Below are positions 21,011 to 33,779 of a DNA stretch of 64,000 bases, piece after piece. Position numbers and translations under genes: made by a program. The number at the start of each line of letters is the position of its first letter. Position 1 is the stretch's first letter. Source of the stretch: Pseudisothecium myosuroides (taxonomy: Eukaryota; Streptophyta; Bryopsida; Hypnales; Lembophyllaceae); assembly GCA_951799445.1 (NCBI GenBank), contig OX637294.1, forward strand, positions 24,949,452 to 25,013,451, given 5' to 3'. The notes under the pieces are model-generated. The model was not told the DNA's origin. It ran no database searches and saw only the letters and a program-made list of their open reading frames with translations.

Positions 21011-24000
21011 GAAGTGGCAAAAAGTTGGCATATGCAACACTTATAACTTTAAATCAACTCCACACTTACTAGAAATGAAAGGCCCAATTGTAGTATATAT
21101 TATAGTTTTGAACTTTAACTTTTTCTAAATGAAAAGTTTGTATTGTTGAATTTGTAAAGTCAAATATTTTTTATAATGGATTAGAGTATATGAAAATATA
21201 AGAGAAATATTCCATTAGTAGAATGGTGGTCTTGGGGCACCAAGGAACAATACTAGAGCACGATACCCAAGGATACATTGGCATCAACCTAGTGCCAATA
21301 TGGGCCTTAGACACCATGCTCTAGCAGTATACCTTGGCGCTCAAAGACCAACCTTTCTATTAATGTTCTAGCAATTGACATTGATTGACTTCTTCATACT
21401 CCACTTGTCAATAATACATGAAAAATATCTCTTATATTGTAATTTTTCCAAATGCATTGAATGAAGATGAAAATTTAATCAATTTTACGACTTGGAAAAA
21501 AAATATAGATGGTTTGGTGACTTTTATTGATCTAATAAGTAGAAACAAAAATGAAAATTCTTCAAAGATCTAAAATAATTTGACAACTAAATTTGGCTCA
21601 AATACTAATAGAAGAAGTTGCAAGCTAGACTTTTAAAATAAATCTTGCACTTAAAACTAAAATGCAATTGCTAACTAAAGGTATTACATAAGTTATTACA
21701 TACTAACAATGTTACAAGTAAGGCTTATTAAAGATAGAGAGTTCTTTTTTTATCTTATGTTTATAAAGATTATAATAGGTGTGAAGCATATTAAATATGT
21801 AATATTAAATATCACTCTTAAATAGTAAACCAACTTATTATCACTCTTACCTTAGTTCCATCATCATGTACCCAAAGATTACATTTCATAACAAAAATAA
21901 TTATCGCCGGTTCATATATGCAAAATTGGGATTTGGGTTGTAAAGTGTTGCTTCAAATGTTTTAACCCTATAGAGATGCCAAGGACTAAAAGTGTCTAGT
22001 GAAGGACTTTCAAAGAAACTATAGAAATGAAAAATGCACACATATTCATTAAAAAATCTTATAATTTTTCGTTGACTACCTTAGTGATAGGATTGTGCCA
22101 TGCGCAACATATTATATGTATAGGGCAAGATTGGAACATTTCTCCAAAATATTTAATTATTTTTGGAAAATAAGATTTTAATGTGTGCTAAAAAATAGAA
22201 ATATTCTTCAAGGATTTTTTTTCTATATAAATATTTTGGTATTAGATATTTTTTTGGAAAAAATATCAAGAACTATTTTCTGCCAAATCTACCCTACGAG
22301 TATGATATTAGAGATCGTATTGTTCCACAAGACATTTGCAAACTATACTATACACTATATTGATTTGTCTTGATAGTTGCTAGTGAGAGGGGGTAGGTGG
22401 GTAGTATCACCTAATAAATTAGTGTTATCACAAAATTTTATTTTTCGAAAATTGTTATGATACATGGGTATTTCAGCCCATACTAATTTAAAATAATGCA
22501 ACTTTGGTAAATTAGAATGATGTACACTACTGTATTGTGGCAAATCATTGCAGTTTTTGAAGTCTACAAAGACTATTGTAGATAAAATAAAGTGTAAGAT
22601 AATTTGAATTGACCGTGTACCACAAAAAACAATACTTACATGTGTAATTACAAAGAAAGTGTATTCATTTTGTTGTCCCCTTGAGAGTTTGTAAATGATC
22701 CCAAGTCAATTATTGAGAGAGAAGAGCAGAGGAGTCCAATTTATAAGAACCTCCTATAACCAAAGTAGTGACCAAAATACTCCGATTACTGGACCAATAG
22801 GTGCATTTTTTTGGTTTCTACAATTATCAGCAAACTCATTCTTCAAACCTTTTAGGTCCACATCGTCCTTCTAGGGTTCATTCTTAACCCCAAAAGGATG
22901 TTAGCACTGCTCATACATTCCAGATATTGTTGCAACTTCTACATACAAAGGCCTTCAACTTGTAGTGAAAACTATTTTTTTCAACGCAATTTTTTTTGTG
23001 TAATTGTCTAGGAATGCACCGGCTTGCTCTATGATTTTCATAAGATTTTTAAAAATAGGATTGTGTAAGAAAAAAAAATCTCATATACAAAAACCATATA
23101 CCCCAAACATAGGCCAATTCTGGCAACCACCTCCGCTAAAGGGGTTAAAGGACAAGCAAGTCACTATAGAAATCATCCTTCAGTTTGGTATTGTGTGAAT
23201 CATTTGCTTCCGAAAACCCAAGAGCACTCATTGGAGGTCAAACTACTGTGCAAGATCTCAACCTTTCTACACAAAATTCCAAAGGATTCTCTGAGTCATC
23301 CATCGGACAAAAAAACGTCCGCGCATCGTTCAAGGGCTAACATACGGCACATGATGGCCACCATCAGCTTCAGGTGGTCACAACTTTCGAACCAAATCTC
23401 CTGGGCCGAATTTCAATCTCCTGTATGTGAAAAAAACTCAGTTGGAGTATGCTGACTATGCTCTAGCATTCAAATTCTCGCTGACGGATTAATGATTTAT
23501 GGAGTGTCAGTACAGGTCCCATCAGCTGGGGCAGGAGATCGGTGTCCAAGAGTGTGGGCCATAATATTGTGCGTGGTTCATGTTTTCTTATGTCGAACTT
23601 TCGTGTTTTTCATGGCAAGTTCGCCCTTCAGTTGATATTGTCGGTAACGCCGTAACGGGTAAAAGTGACATTCGGGTACATACCATTTTTGAAAAGTCAT
23701 ATGAGGATCCCTTTTACGAATTCAATATATGATTTCAAGGTGGTAATAGAATTTCCAACATTTCTCATTGCATTTTTATAAGAGGCCAAAATCGAGTGTT
23801 TTGAAAATGAATGGGAAAGAGACAAAACGTGGCTCTTCAAGAATTTTATATATTTATAGCAATGGATAAGTCAACTATGTACAGTTTGAGGAATAACTTT
23901 TCTACTTAGATTTAAATTTTTGTAAGGACTAAAGATAATAGTACTTCTTATATTAGTCCAAAATTCCGCCAAAACTTATATGATTCTATTGAGAGATTTC

Positions 24001-24400
24001 AAACAATGAATACAATCTGTCATCAAAATAAGGGATGTGTGATGTATATTATTTATTATGGGTGTTCACGATATTTATAATTGCAACGTAAAATATTTCC
24101 AAACATTTAGCCTATTAGATGCACCTAATGTTTTTTTTTCTTGTGAGACAAATATTTATTCACTAGCAAAAACATGTACTTACAGTCTACTTGGAGTTTA
24201 TGTCTTTGAGTCATATATTTTTGCTACTATAAACACATGAACTCTTAGCAACTATAGTATCTAGATAGGAACTTTGCCACATTTGCACCAAATATGTATT
24301 TGAAGATGAAATAAAAGATTTAGCATTTGGAAGTCATTATTTGATTATTAATAGGGAGAGAGATGAATATTATTTTCTTCATAGAAGGTTTTACCAAAAA
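21011..24400. other. AT-rich repeat-derived DNA without a gene
   Basis: No frame above about 86 codons and no recognisable domain. An inverted-repeat element is noted separately at 21190-21440. A pyrimidine- and GC-richer patch at 23000-23700 has no supported gene. Confidence 0.5.
21190..21440. mobile_element. TIR element of about 250 bp
   Basis: The left part 'AATGGTGGTCTTGGGGCACC ... AATACTAGAGCA' is inverted in the right part 'TGCTCTAGCAGTATACCTTG ... GACCAACCTTTCTATTAATG'. Outer AT-rich sequences ('AATATAAGAGAAATAT' and 'ATATCTCTTATATTG') pair as well. Non-coding. Confidence 0.5.
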
Positions 24401-25250
24401 AAAGATGCTTGACCTTAGAAACGTCGTAAATTAGAAGGTTTGAAGCCTACATATGAAGGATTTGATTGCCTCAGAAATAATCATGTAATTGCAACATAAA
24501 TAGCCATCTCATTAGAAGGAACAATAGACAAGTTGTGAATATGAAGCTTTCTAGCCAAATTGATGGCCCAATTTAAATATTTAAGCAATCTTTGTACTTG
24601 ATTTTGATGGGTTTGAAATTATGACAATAATTAGGTTCTAAATAAAATAGGCCTTAAATTAATATGCCAAAATATAGGCCAACGTTAATATTAATTGTGA
24701 TGGAAGCCTTGTTTTAGATGATCAAATAACTTCATTGGAGTTCTTCATTAAGATCATCGTCACTCTAATTCTAAAAGAGACATTATATGTATATATTTGT
24801 TGAATGGGCCTACAAAATCAAGATTCAATATGTCCAATGTAGCTACTGGACCAATTTTTGCATTCTTGGCCACTAAAAATTTAAGGTTCAACATGGCATA
24901 TTTCCTTTCTATTTGGTGCTATTGGATAACTATATAAACCATTTATCCACACATTTGTGGCAACTTCAAGGTCCACAAGCAATGAAGTTGTGGAAGGGAC
25001 AAGTAAAAGCCAATGTATGTTTCACTATTGCTACAAAAATCCATCCTAAGTTGAAGTTAAAGTACAACACTCCTTAAGCTCCGCATCATATTTAATGCCA
25101 TCCACAAGTACACAATTATGTTGCTTAATTTTCAACATCTCTATACTATTTGTGCATGATTCATGTTCTAACAATGTCCCCAACGCAACCTTTAAAAGTA
25201 CGTAACATAAACCAAATTAGATGAAAAAAAACTTCCTTTGTCAAGCTCTA
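24400..25250 (-). mobile_element. probable decayed Ty3/gypsy retrotransposon fragment
   Basis: On the minus strand one frame near 24770-24870 reads LDILNLDFVGPFNKYI, close to the 'GLDFVGP' box at the start of gypsy integrase core domains. An upstream patch has Cys/His spacing weakly like the integrase zinc finger. Many stops and frame changes interrupt it. No LTRs were identified. It could be a different element; the assignment rests on one short motif. Confidence 0.3.
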
Positions 25251-27120
25251 GTCAACACTCTATATTTTTTTCCACGACCAAATACCTCAAAACACTCTCC
25301 AATTAGATAGAGATTTTGTACTTGATTACATTAATGATTAATGATGGGATTTTATTTTACATTCAAAATGTGATGTATTGTGATTAGCTTACCAACTACT
25401 TGTTAAGCACCTAAAAGTAGGACCTATGTAATTCCAAGCATTTTCGCAAAAGGGAGTTGTAAACAATCTACAAAACAAGTAGATGCACAACATTCAAAGT
25501 GTGGACATAGAAATTAGGTTACGATTTTAGAAAATCCACCTATTTAAGTTTATCTTTTTAAAGCTTTTGCATACTATATTCAAATATTGCTCTTGAATTT
25601 CAAGCCACTTTAGTTACAAATTCTCTTCATATAATAAAATATATGAAAGCTCCTTGCTCACAATACCAATTTCCACACAAATTTACCTTAGAGTGTGATT
25701 GGGTCCCTTGAAATTAAAGTTTGGTTGAAAATCCATACCTTAAGTTTGGCTGTTTGTTTTGTTTGTTACGTTGAGATCCCTGGTGGCATGCTATTACCAT
25801 TGGAAAGCCCTCGGCAAGGAGGGGTGCATTGGCTTGGTTTTGTGGCGTTTGGACTGACGATGAAAAAGTTATTGAATTTCAAAGGTTTTATGAAAAAAAA
25901 AATTAGAAAATTACTTCTACTTTTGCTTTGACTGTGGCAACGGCACAAGGCACACTAGTATGATTTGAAGGGTCCTTTATAGCGGTTTGGATGGAAGCGC
26001 TCTACCGCCCTGTAAATAAGTTAGTGTGCCGATGGGCCCTTCAACTGCAAAGAAGTAATTGATCAGGTTTAGTTGGGAACCGAGCCACTCAGAATTTCGT
26101 CAGATCAAAGTCAAAATTAGAGAATACAAATCATATGTGCAATGAGCACATGGGAAGTAATCAATACCCAATAGAATATTGATATTTTTTCTCACTGAGA
26201 CTCTGCTCATGTGGGGCCTAAGAATGTTTGTCTTCTTGACAAAAACTCTCCCGTATACCGGTATACCGGTAGTACAGTAGACTTCTTCCATATTGCAGCA
26301 CAATCAATAGGAAGGTGAACCAGCCTTTGACAGGCAGAATGACTGGTTTGCACTGTAATAAGTTGGCTTTCATGAAAATTACCCCCTACATGCCCGAGGC
26401 ATCAAATTTTGGTGTCGACAAAACTTTGAAGTTAAATAACACCTAACCAAGTTCCTATTTTTAGTAATTTATATTTTTGAAAACTTCTTTTTGAAGTCTA
26501 GTTTCAGGGTCAAAAGTCCGATTTTGAAAATGATAGATTATGATTTTTCTATTCAAGATTTTGTGCAAGGGTACCCATTGCAATCTTAACTTTCTGTAGT
26601 GTTGAGGGCTCTTGGAAATGAGCCTCAAATACACTACAATAGATCTTGGAGGAAAAATCACATTAGAAATTCACTTAAAAAAATTGTAGAGTACATTTTG
26701 AGAAGCCGTAAATTGATTGGGGTTATGCATGTTAGGTCCTTTAACCTCCTATTTTTTTGTTGACCAATTTTTTAGATTTGGCATGCAAAAAGAGGATTGA
26801 AAGACTTCAAGTCACTTTTGCAGTTTCAACACCCTCATGTTCAAACATTATTATAATCCTTCAATTCATAAGTGATGTTGTTGTCTTTTCTTTTCATATG
26901 TGACCTCTAACATGTCTAGTTTGAATTTGTACGGTTACAATGCATAGAAAATTGATACAACTTATTAAAATGTTGGCTTTTTGTTCAATTTAGAGCAAAT
27001 TCCTAAAAGTTCAAAAAAGGCCTTGGGCATTTAGGGGTTAAGAAAAAAATTTATATGAAAGAGTTAATCTTAAAGTTGTAATGTGTTTGTGAACCTATGT
27101 CAAAGGAAGGTTTAACTAAG
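25251..27120. other. AT-rich intergenic DNA, nothing supported
   Basis: Short frames only. A small palindrome CCGTATACCGGTATACCGG lies at about 26253-26271. Confidence 0.45.
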
Positions 27121-27336
27121 AATACCGTAATTGTGGGGCAAGGTTGGCGGAAAATAATTCTAAAAATAGATGCCTGAATTTTAGGAAAATTATTTTTTGA
27201 AAAAGCAAAAAAATTATGGTGAAAAAGATAATATTGACAATTTATTTTATTTTTGGTATCTGCCGAACCTTATTTTTTGGAAAAAAATAAATATTCAGCA
27301 AAGAAATGCCAACCTTGCCCTTTACTTACCGTAGAA
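27121..27336. mobile_element. TIR element of about 210 bp
   Basis: The left end 'ACCGTAATTGTGGGGCAAGG' with TTGGC pairs with the right end 'GCCAACCTTGCCCTTTACTT' with ACCGT. The AT-rich core 'GAAAATTATTTTTTGA ... TATTTTTTGGAAAA' is partly self-complementary. A separate hairpin (GCACCAAACTCAA ... TTGAGTTTGGGTGC) follows at about 27350-27382. Confidence 0.5.
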
Positions 27337-27399
27337 CAAAACAAACACGGCACCAAACTCAATTAGACTTGAGTTTGGGTGCTCCAGGGAGTTAGTCCT

Positions 27400-28255
27400 A
27401 AATTTTTTTTTAAACTCTGGTTCCTTGTCTCGCGTTACATACACTTTACAATTACCTCTAAAGTCAAATGTGAAAAATGGGGAGAGTAGTTGAAGTTTTA
27501 TTTTTTTGACAAAGTATGAGTTTTTGAAGTGTGCTACCTAATTGGCCCGAATGAGTCTCTAGACTTCCTCAAAACCAACAAAAGGTGTATCCGTAATGGT
27601 CATTTTACTCACGTAAAGCAATCCCAATATTTCCTAACAAGGCCACAATATGAAGGGATAAAAAAAGTCACTTTGTCTGATGAAGTTATACTCAAAAGGA
27701 GGAAATTCATACTACAATTACTAATCACTTCATCACTATCATCCAATTTTGTTTTTCTCTGGCACCTTGGTGCCAAACTCCATTGCTGTGGCAGAGTGAC
27801 AGTGGATTACATTTGGAGGGAGTATTCTCCATTTACTCTAAGACATTGATTGCGGCCACTAACTCAACCTAATGTAGTCCAAGTCTCATTTATTGACTTT
27901 TTTTTTTATATTGGTTGATGCAAGATTGTAATGCCAGTCATTTCCTAGGTGTCTGTCATGAACCTTTTGCTTGTCACAAGCTTATACGCAGTATCAAATA
28001 AAACAATAATTTCACAACAACAAAATTTCATTCAAAATGTCCAACTCAATTTTGTGACTTGTGTGACATATGACAATGCGTATTTCAAGGAGAAACAACA
28101 AGAACTTTGGATTTCAACAATGTGACTACCTTGGTCACTCAATGCTTCATGAATTCTGTGCAAGGTTCTCAATTACTCCATGTACAGATGGGACTGGAAG
28201 AAAAATTTGTAGAAGTGAAAAGTTTTAGTTTAAATTCTTGCAAAGCCAAATCTCA
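27400..28255. other. intergenic, nothing supported
   Basis: A plus frame of 106 codons (27529-27849) has no recognisable motif and overlaps inverted 'GGCACC' repeats. Treated as non-coding. Confidence 0.4.
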
Positions 28256-28257
28256 CT

Positions 28258-28650
28258 TCGCATAACATTCAATAGCATTCCTGTGTACTACCTTGGCTCT
28301 ACACTGTTGGATGTGGAATATTCCACACCCAACAGTCCTTCATTAGTAACTACTAACAAGTGGAGAATACAGAGGCTGTTGGGTGTGAGATATTCCACAC
28401 CCAACATTGTATAGTAGAACCTCTTTAAGTTGATCCTCTCTAAGTCAATAAAGCGTTGTCAGAAAGTATTGCTTGCCGGTCCCAACTTAACAATATGAAC
28501 AACATACGAACATGATGACCCTCCCTAATGCAATAACCTCTCTAACTCAATGTGTCAGACCAGTCCCAACTCTATCGACTTAGAGAGGTTCTACTGTAGA
28601 GCCAAGACACTGGTCACTGGACACTAATGGGGCTACTGAATGTTGCGTGC
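28258..28650. mobile_element. composite TIR element (MITE family 2) with a nested insertion
   Basis: The outer left end 'CATAACATTCAATAG ... CTTGGCTCTACACTGTTGG' is inverted at the right as 'GAGCCAAG ... ACTGAATGTTG'. Inner palindromes built from TGTTGGGTGTGGAATATTCC are present. The right arm is split by the pogo-like element at 28412-28596. A related uninterrupted copy is at 32603-32760. Confidence 0.6.
28412..28596. mobile_element. Emigrant/pogo-like MITE, 185 bp
   Basis: Terminal repeats TAGTAGAACCTCTTTAAGT and the inverted 'ACTTAGAGAGGTTCTACTG' are flanked by TA (28410-28411 and 28597-28598). The 'CAGTA.AACCTCT' terminus with TA duplication is that of the pogo-related Emigrant MITEs of plants. 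Non-coding. Confidence 0.75.
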
Positions 28651-28770
28651 CTCAAAATCTCCAGATCCATGTCCTTGCCCCACTTGCCTTTCGAGCTCCC
28701 TCAAGGGCGTTAATATCCCAAAAAGCGCGTCAGCACAAGAGGGTCAACAAAGTCTTGCCAGACTGTCAAC

Positions 28771-29272
28771 TCAATGACGCCCATAACAAGAAACCAGATC
28801 TCTGCAGATTAAGTTAGAACGCCATATCCTCACAGAAAGTAAACACAAAAAAATCAAAATCAAAAGGATACACCGGTGGTAGCGGAGCATATTCTCCACC
28901 CACCGTTTGTTCTTCTGGCGGATGGACAGCAAGTCTGCAGAAATCAGGTAAGAAAAGGAAGAAGAGTCTACCAATATGGACGAAGTTAATAAGTAACCGG
29001 CGAGGTACCTGGTTGTTTGAGTGGTAGGTAGCATTTTGAACAAAACGTTTGAATGTCAACACTGAGTTGCAATCGCTGATTGTAAAATATTGCAATCTGT
29101 GTACTGCTAAGGTACTACTAGGGTGCTTTAGATATGGATTTTCATAATAAAATTGATGTAGAGTCGATCTCTTTTTAGGTTTGGTGTCTGCTTTCGTCGT
29201 TTTTTTATGGATCATGGGAACGTGTTTTTGGCGATTTTTGACCGAACCCCGGCCTGGATTGATTGATTCCAT
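28771..29272 (-). CDS. possible minus-strand gene fragment, unknown
   Basis: A GC-richer island. A minus frame of 152 codons starts at 29272 with a basic N-terminus (MESINPGRGSVKNRQKH). A plausible 73-base intron lies inside (CAACCAG|GTACCTC ... TTTCTGCAG|ACTTGC, about 28936-29008), and a second frame after it reads LLSIRQKNKRWVENMLRY. The frames on the two sides do not join cleanly, so the true structure is unclear and it may be a pseudogene. No family recognised. Confidence 0.3.
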
Positions 29273-30620
29273 AATTTGAGTTGGTTTTAAACTCTGCTGC
29301 TGTAATTTATGATTAGGAGATCACTGAGTTGATCGTGTCAGCTTGCTTCTGGAATAATTTTGATAGAGGCTGCTGCTAGAAATTTGATCAATCGATCTTG
29401 CTTCGGGAAATTAGACAGGTTTTCAAACTCGATAGAGCCTGAGGTTCTTCATTCATTTGTTGTTCAAAAGTGGTGGTGTTGAATAGTGTTACGTAAAGAA
29501 GAGTTGCGTCCACTTGTTTCATACCCTGTTCACATTATTAAACTGTTTTCCTTTCAATCATGGTGTCTTTACCTTGAGAACATCCACTTAACAAGTATTT
29601 TTTCATGGTACAGAATGTTGATTCATGATTTATGGGTATTCACAAGTGTTATATTCGAGACGCCTAACTTAGTTTGGATCAACCTAAGGTGTACCGATTG
29701 TAATGCCAATGTAGCTCAGTTGGTGCAGAAGGGATTTGCAGAGCACAGAAATATCTGTGTGCAACTTAGAATTAGTCTGTCTGTTTTCTGTTTGGCATGG
29801 ACGAGCATCCATGTGAAAAACTGAAAGGATAAGGATATTTTCATCCATGAACGCCCTCGGATACGAACATTTTCCATCCATGTCTAGCCTGGATACGGAC
29901 TCAGTAGGTCGGAGCAGACCAAGATAGCAAAAGAAAACCACATTATAAACTTGTTCCCGTGGTGGCCACTGAGATCACGCCACAACAACGAGACTCTCCG
30001 ACATCGGTTTATGGGAAGCAGGCGGGTTGTGGTCCATGTGAGCACTCAGCAGTGAGTCCGGCCACGAATCATCAATGCGACCTATTGACTCGATGTTTCA
30101 CAGGACTGGGGGCGTACAGGGGGACTCTCAATGCAGGAGTTGTTTCTGCGCCATCGTACCTGAAGCTGCAGCCAGCAGCATCATCACCGCAGGTTTCTGC
30201 AATAAGTACCTGAAAGAGGTAATTAAATCCATCCTTTTTCTTTGTACTGCGACGTGACTCCAGATGCCGTGGTACATACTCCATAGCCATCGAGGTAGCC
30301 ACTAGCCAGGGGAGTTGTATTGCAGACTCGCAGTGCAACCCAGCCTCGTCACCCGGATAAGACCAACCACGACGAGTCTGTGGAGGTGGCCAACATGCAC
30401 TCACAATATCGAGATTTATTGCAAATCAGGACTCAGGAGGGTTCTCGCATCATTTGACTTCGTTGCGTACCAGAGACGTTGAAGTCGCTACATGTGACGG
30501 GGGATGGAAGCTTATTAGGATGACACAGAGAACGTGACTGACCAGTTCTTCGGGAATCCGGAGGAAACAAATAATGACATTTGATGCAATTGAGATCACA
30601 TGTGCCTCGTGCTTTGCTAA
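29273..30620. other. moderate-GC region, no supported gene
   Basis: Overlapping plus and minus frames of 60-112 codons (29486-29824 plus, 30072-30404 minus) with no recognisable domain. Composition suggests former or current coding DNA, but no exon chain can be built. Confidence 0.3.
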
Positions 30621-30630
30621 AATTGGGAGA

Positions 30631-30656
30631 ATACTAGGGTTTAGGGTTTTAGGGTA
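30631..30656. promoter_or_regulatory. telomere-repeat-like (telo-box) motif
   Basis: CTAGGGTTTAGGGTTTTAGG is two to three degenerate TTTAGGG units. In plants such telo-boxes are common in promoters or leaders of growth-related genes and can also be interstitial telomeric relics. No gene can be tied to it here. Confidence 0.5.
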
Positions 30657-30659
30657 TAG

Positions 30660-31890
30660 TGCTTTTTAGGGTTGGAGCTTATGAACTCTGTAAACTCGGC
30701 GAACTGGTCGGGAGTGTGTTACTAAATCTCGCAAACCGCCCCCGACGAACTCTCTTGCAACGTGAGGCTGGGCTGCCATCCGCAATTCATGTGATTCCAC
30801 AGAAATGGATCTCAGAGTTCCGTCAATTGAGAGCACCGGCCACTGTGGTTATTACTCAGCAACCCGAAGCTGCTTTCGGATGTCACTCAAGCTCAAAAGC
30901 GGATCAGTCTCTGCTGCAAAAGACGCGAAGAGATAGGAAAGGAATCTGTTAAGAGTGCAACACGGCAACACGACATCCGTGGTCCAACAAACTTTACAAT
31001 TGTTCATCCACCCACCACAAGAGTCTTTCACTGTCCCTCCTGACCCTGACCCTGACCCCTAACTTATCTGCCTTTGACATCCTGCTTCGGAAATGCTTCT
31101 TCTCTTCATTTTCTGTGAGATGACAAAAAATCGCGATCCCTCCCTGCATGATACAAATTCTGAATTCCTAGAATCCCGAGCGTGATAGCTCGTGTGCTTG
31201 AACATAAAATCATCTTACGCAGTCACACGACATTATTGAATAGAATCTGTGCGAAGCAAATATTGACATGGTCCAGTAGTAGGAAAATAGTGTGAAATAC
31301 AGAGTATAAGTTAGTCTTCATATGCTCTTTCGTGAACATTGAAAATAAGGTGTCCGACTATCCTAATAATTGCTAACCAGGTTTGTCGGAGGAGTGACCG
31401 ATGAAGACTTCTTGGTAAGATATCAAGATCAAAGGGAAGACATTTCAGTAGATACTCCTCTTCTGGGTCAGCTTGTTCAGCAATTCACTTGGAAAGAAGT
31501 TGCTTAGGTTTGGTAAGTTGCTTAGGCACCTGTAAGTTTCTTGCCGTGCCATCTTCTGTGAGTTCAAGACAAGTGGCGCCCTCTTCACTTCCCCAGGATA
31601 GTATTGTAACTTAGCTTATGTGCACCCAAAATCGCCACTTGAAATGAATGCAATAACTTAATGTGGACATTACTCTCCTCTGAATCTGGCTGTTCACGTT
31701 CTTGGATACTTGGACGAACAGAAGGTACTCGTTTATGTTCATCGCTTCAAGCCGATCATGCATGAAATCAAATAGCGTAGCTTTACTAAAGCTTTTGTCT
31801 GTTTATCTTGTTGACTGCTAAACAATCACGAAGAGGATCTCTAATAAGTTAGAAAGGAAATCACTTTCTAGTTGATTTCATTCAATGGAG
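30660..31890. other. region without a supported gene
   Basis: One plus frame of about 97 codons (to 30952) lacks an ATG at a credible start. The rest is unassigned. Confidence 0.35.
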
Positions 31891-31957
31891 AGCAGTGATG
31901 CATGCGTCGTGTCCTACAGCGAGTGGAGGGTTCACTGACATGGAGGAAACAAGAGAT

Positions 31958-32394
31958 CTAAAACATATTGTTATCTGGCACTTTTCTCTTGATATATACG
32001 AAGTTATGTTCTGGCCAGGTGATGAGGTGGTGCTTGCACTTGAGGGTCGGTCCAATGGTGGAAAAGCTTGCTCTTGGAGCTGTGAGAATCAGAGAACTTC
32101 CCACATCGCCATTTCTGACTGAAACGAGGAGATTATCTATGGTTCCCGTATTGCCATTCCCTTTTAAAACTTGTGTTATCAACACAGATAATTTGTGCCA
32201 CTGATATTCCTTGACTTCCTCCTTGTACGTGCAAAAGCACTTGGGAAACTCCTGGTAGTCCTGTGGAAGAAATACGAGTAATCTCCCTGTGATATATAAC
32301 CTCTGTCGACGCCTGGAAGATTAGATTTGCGTGTATGTATTCTTCCGGACTTTTCCGAGTAACATGTACACGTGCTTGTGTCAACAAGCTTCAC
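31958..32394 (-). pseudogene. possible decayed minus-strand coding segment
   Basis: Two minus frames follow one another: 32387-32133 (containing GVSQVLLHVQGGSQGISVAQ) and 32185-31958 (containing GDVGSSLILTAPRASF and HLITWPEHNFVYIKRKVP). The alternating hydrophobic pattern resembles a beta-rich domain. The switch of frame near 32150 suggests a small indel or an unseen junction. Family unknown. Confidence 0.25.
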
Positions 32395-32602
32395 TCAGTG
32401 ATAGCTTTGCGTAGAGAAGGTTAAGGCTCTTTGGTAACTGCACATATTTACACTCAACGTGCGGGAAGAATCGGCAGCTAGGTGTTGATGAGTCGAATGA
32501 GATTGCCAAAAAACTTTTTAAATTCATGAACCTTGGGCTGAACAACAGGGTTGAATTTTAGGAAAATGGTAAGGTAGAGGCAGCAATTGTCAACCACGCC
32601 CC

Positions 32603-32760
32603 ATAACATTCAGTAGCTCTACAGTGATGGTGTGATATATTCCACATCCCAACAGTGCTTCATCAGTAGCTACTGATGAATTAGGCAAGTGGAGGACGTA
32701 GAAGCACACCATCAATGTAGAACCAAGGCAACATCAACACATGCCACTAAATGTTATACC
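32603..32760. mobile_element. MITE family 2, uninterrupted copy
   Basis: Left end 'CATAACATTCAGTAGCTCTACAG' (in part) and right end 'CTAAATGTTATACC' are inverted, with inner inverted 'TGATGGTGTG' and 'CACACCATCA'. It shares 'ATATTCCACA.CCCAACAGT' and 'TTCAT.AGTA.CTACT' with the copy at 28258-28650. Confidence 0.6.
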
Positions 32761-32883
32761 AGTACCCAATCTGTAAGGGTGTAGTATTCCCAACCAAGGT
32801 AGGTATGTGGAAAAAAATCGGGCCTCCAAAAGGCCTCTTCCCTTTGCAAACTGAATATAGTGTTGAATAGAATAAAAAAATAT

Positions 32884-33045
32884 TAATTAATTAATTAATT
32901 AATTTTTTAAATTTAAAAACAAACAAAGTTAAAGTTAAAAAAAATTGCAATCTGACGTGGCAGACTGTCTGCCACGTCGGATTGCAATAAAATTTAAAAA
33001 AATTTAAAAATTTAAATTTAAATTTAAATTAAATTTTTTTTTTGT
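32884..33045. repeat. AT microsatellites around a GC-rich palindrome
   Basis: A run of ATTA units (about 32884-32904) and runs of TTTAAA flank a sharp inverted repeat, TTGCAATCTGACGTGGCAGA with its complement ending GGATTGCAA (about 32947-32988). The palindrome has an ACGT core (GACGTGGC) like a bZIP-binding G-box. The AT-rich flanks also pair, so the whole may be the relic of a foldback element. Confidence 0.55.
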
Positions 33046-33049
33046 GGAC

Positions 33050-33779
33050 TAATTAAGCAATTGTTTTCACTGCCTGTGTAGAAGTGGGGGATTCCAGAGG
33101 CCCGATTCTTCTCCTAATGAGTGATTGAGTGAACAAATTTCCAACCAAATCTAGAAATGTGTTTTTTTGGATCCTTTTCAGGGTAGGGACTTATAAGGTT
33201 ATGACACATGTCCCAAAGTAGTGAGCTAGAAAGTAGGAAGTAGTGTGATCGGGAAAGTAGTTCTTGAATGATTGGAATTGGAAGAGTGTAGAATTCCTAT
33301 TGTGATTCATTTTTGCATTTTTGTGGGTATTTTAGTTGTGTTTTTATCTCATTTTGATTGGTTGGTTGTTAGTTTTGTTGTCCAAATTGGTAGTTTTGGG
33401 TGTTATTTGACCAACTTGGAGGTGGTTTTTGTTGTGGTTTTCTAGTTGATTTGTTGGTGAGGTGTTAGAGATGCCAATTAGGAGTTGACATGTCCAGTTG
33501 GAGTAGGTGAATTAGAGTGGAGATGTAGTTCTAAATTGGTAGTTGGATGTATAGTAAGGTTGTTTTTGAATTGGGCGGGTAACTGCCTGTTGTGTTTTCT
33601 ATTAGGTGGTGATGATTAATTTTAGTGTCACCTGCTTTAAAAGATTCAAGTGCAAGTCCTAGCTTGGAGTTGGCTGCATATTTTTCTTGATTTCAGTGAT
33701 ATAATGTGTGTTAGTTTGGGTGATGGGATTTGCGGTCTCAAATTGGTGATGCAGTATTGGTGTAGTTAGTTGGATATGA
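33050..33779. other. GT-rich, AT-rich intergenic DNA
   Basis: Strand-biased sequence, G and T rich on the plus strand with many 'TTGG' and 'GTTG' words. No gene. Confidence 0.4.

Noticed and set aside
29700..29772. tRNA-like stretch TGTAGCTCAGTTGGTGCAG
   Set aside because: It resembles a D-arm/A box, but no B box (GGTTCRANNCC) follows and no acceptor stem closes.
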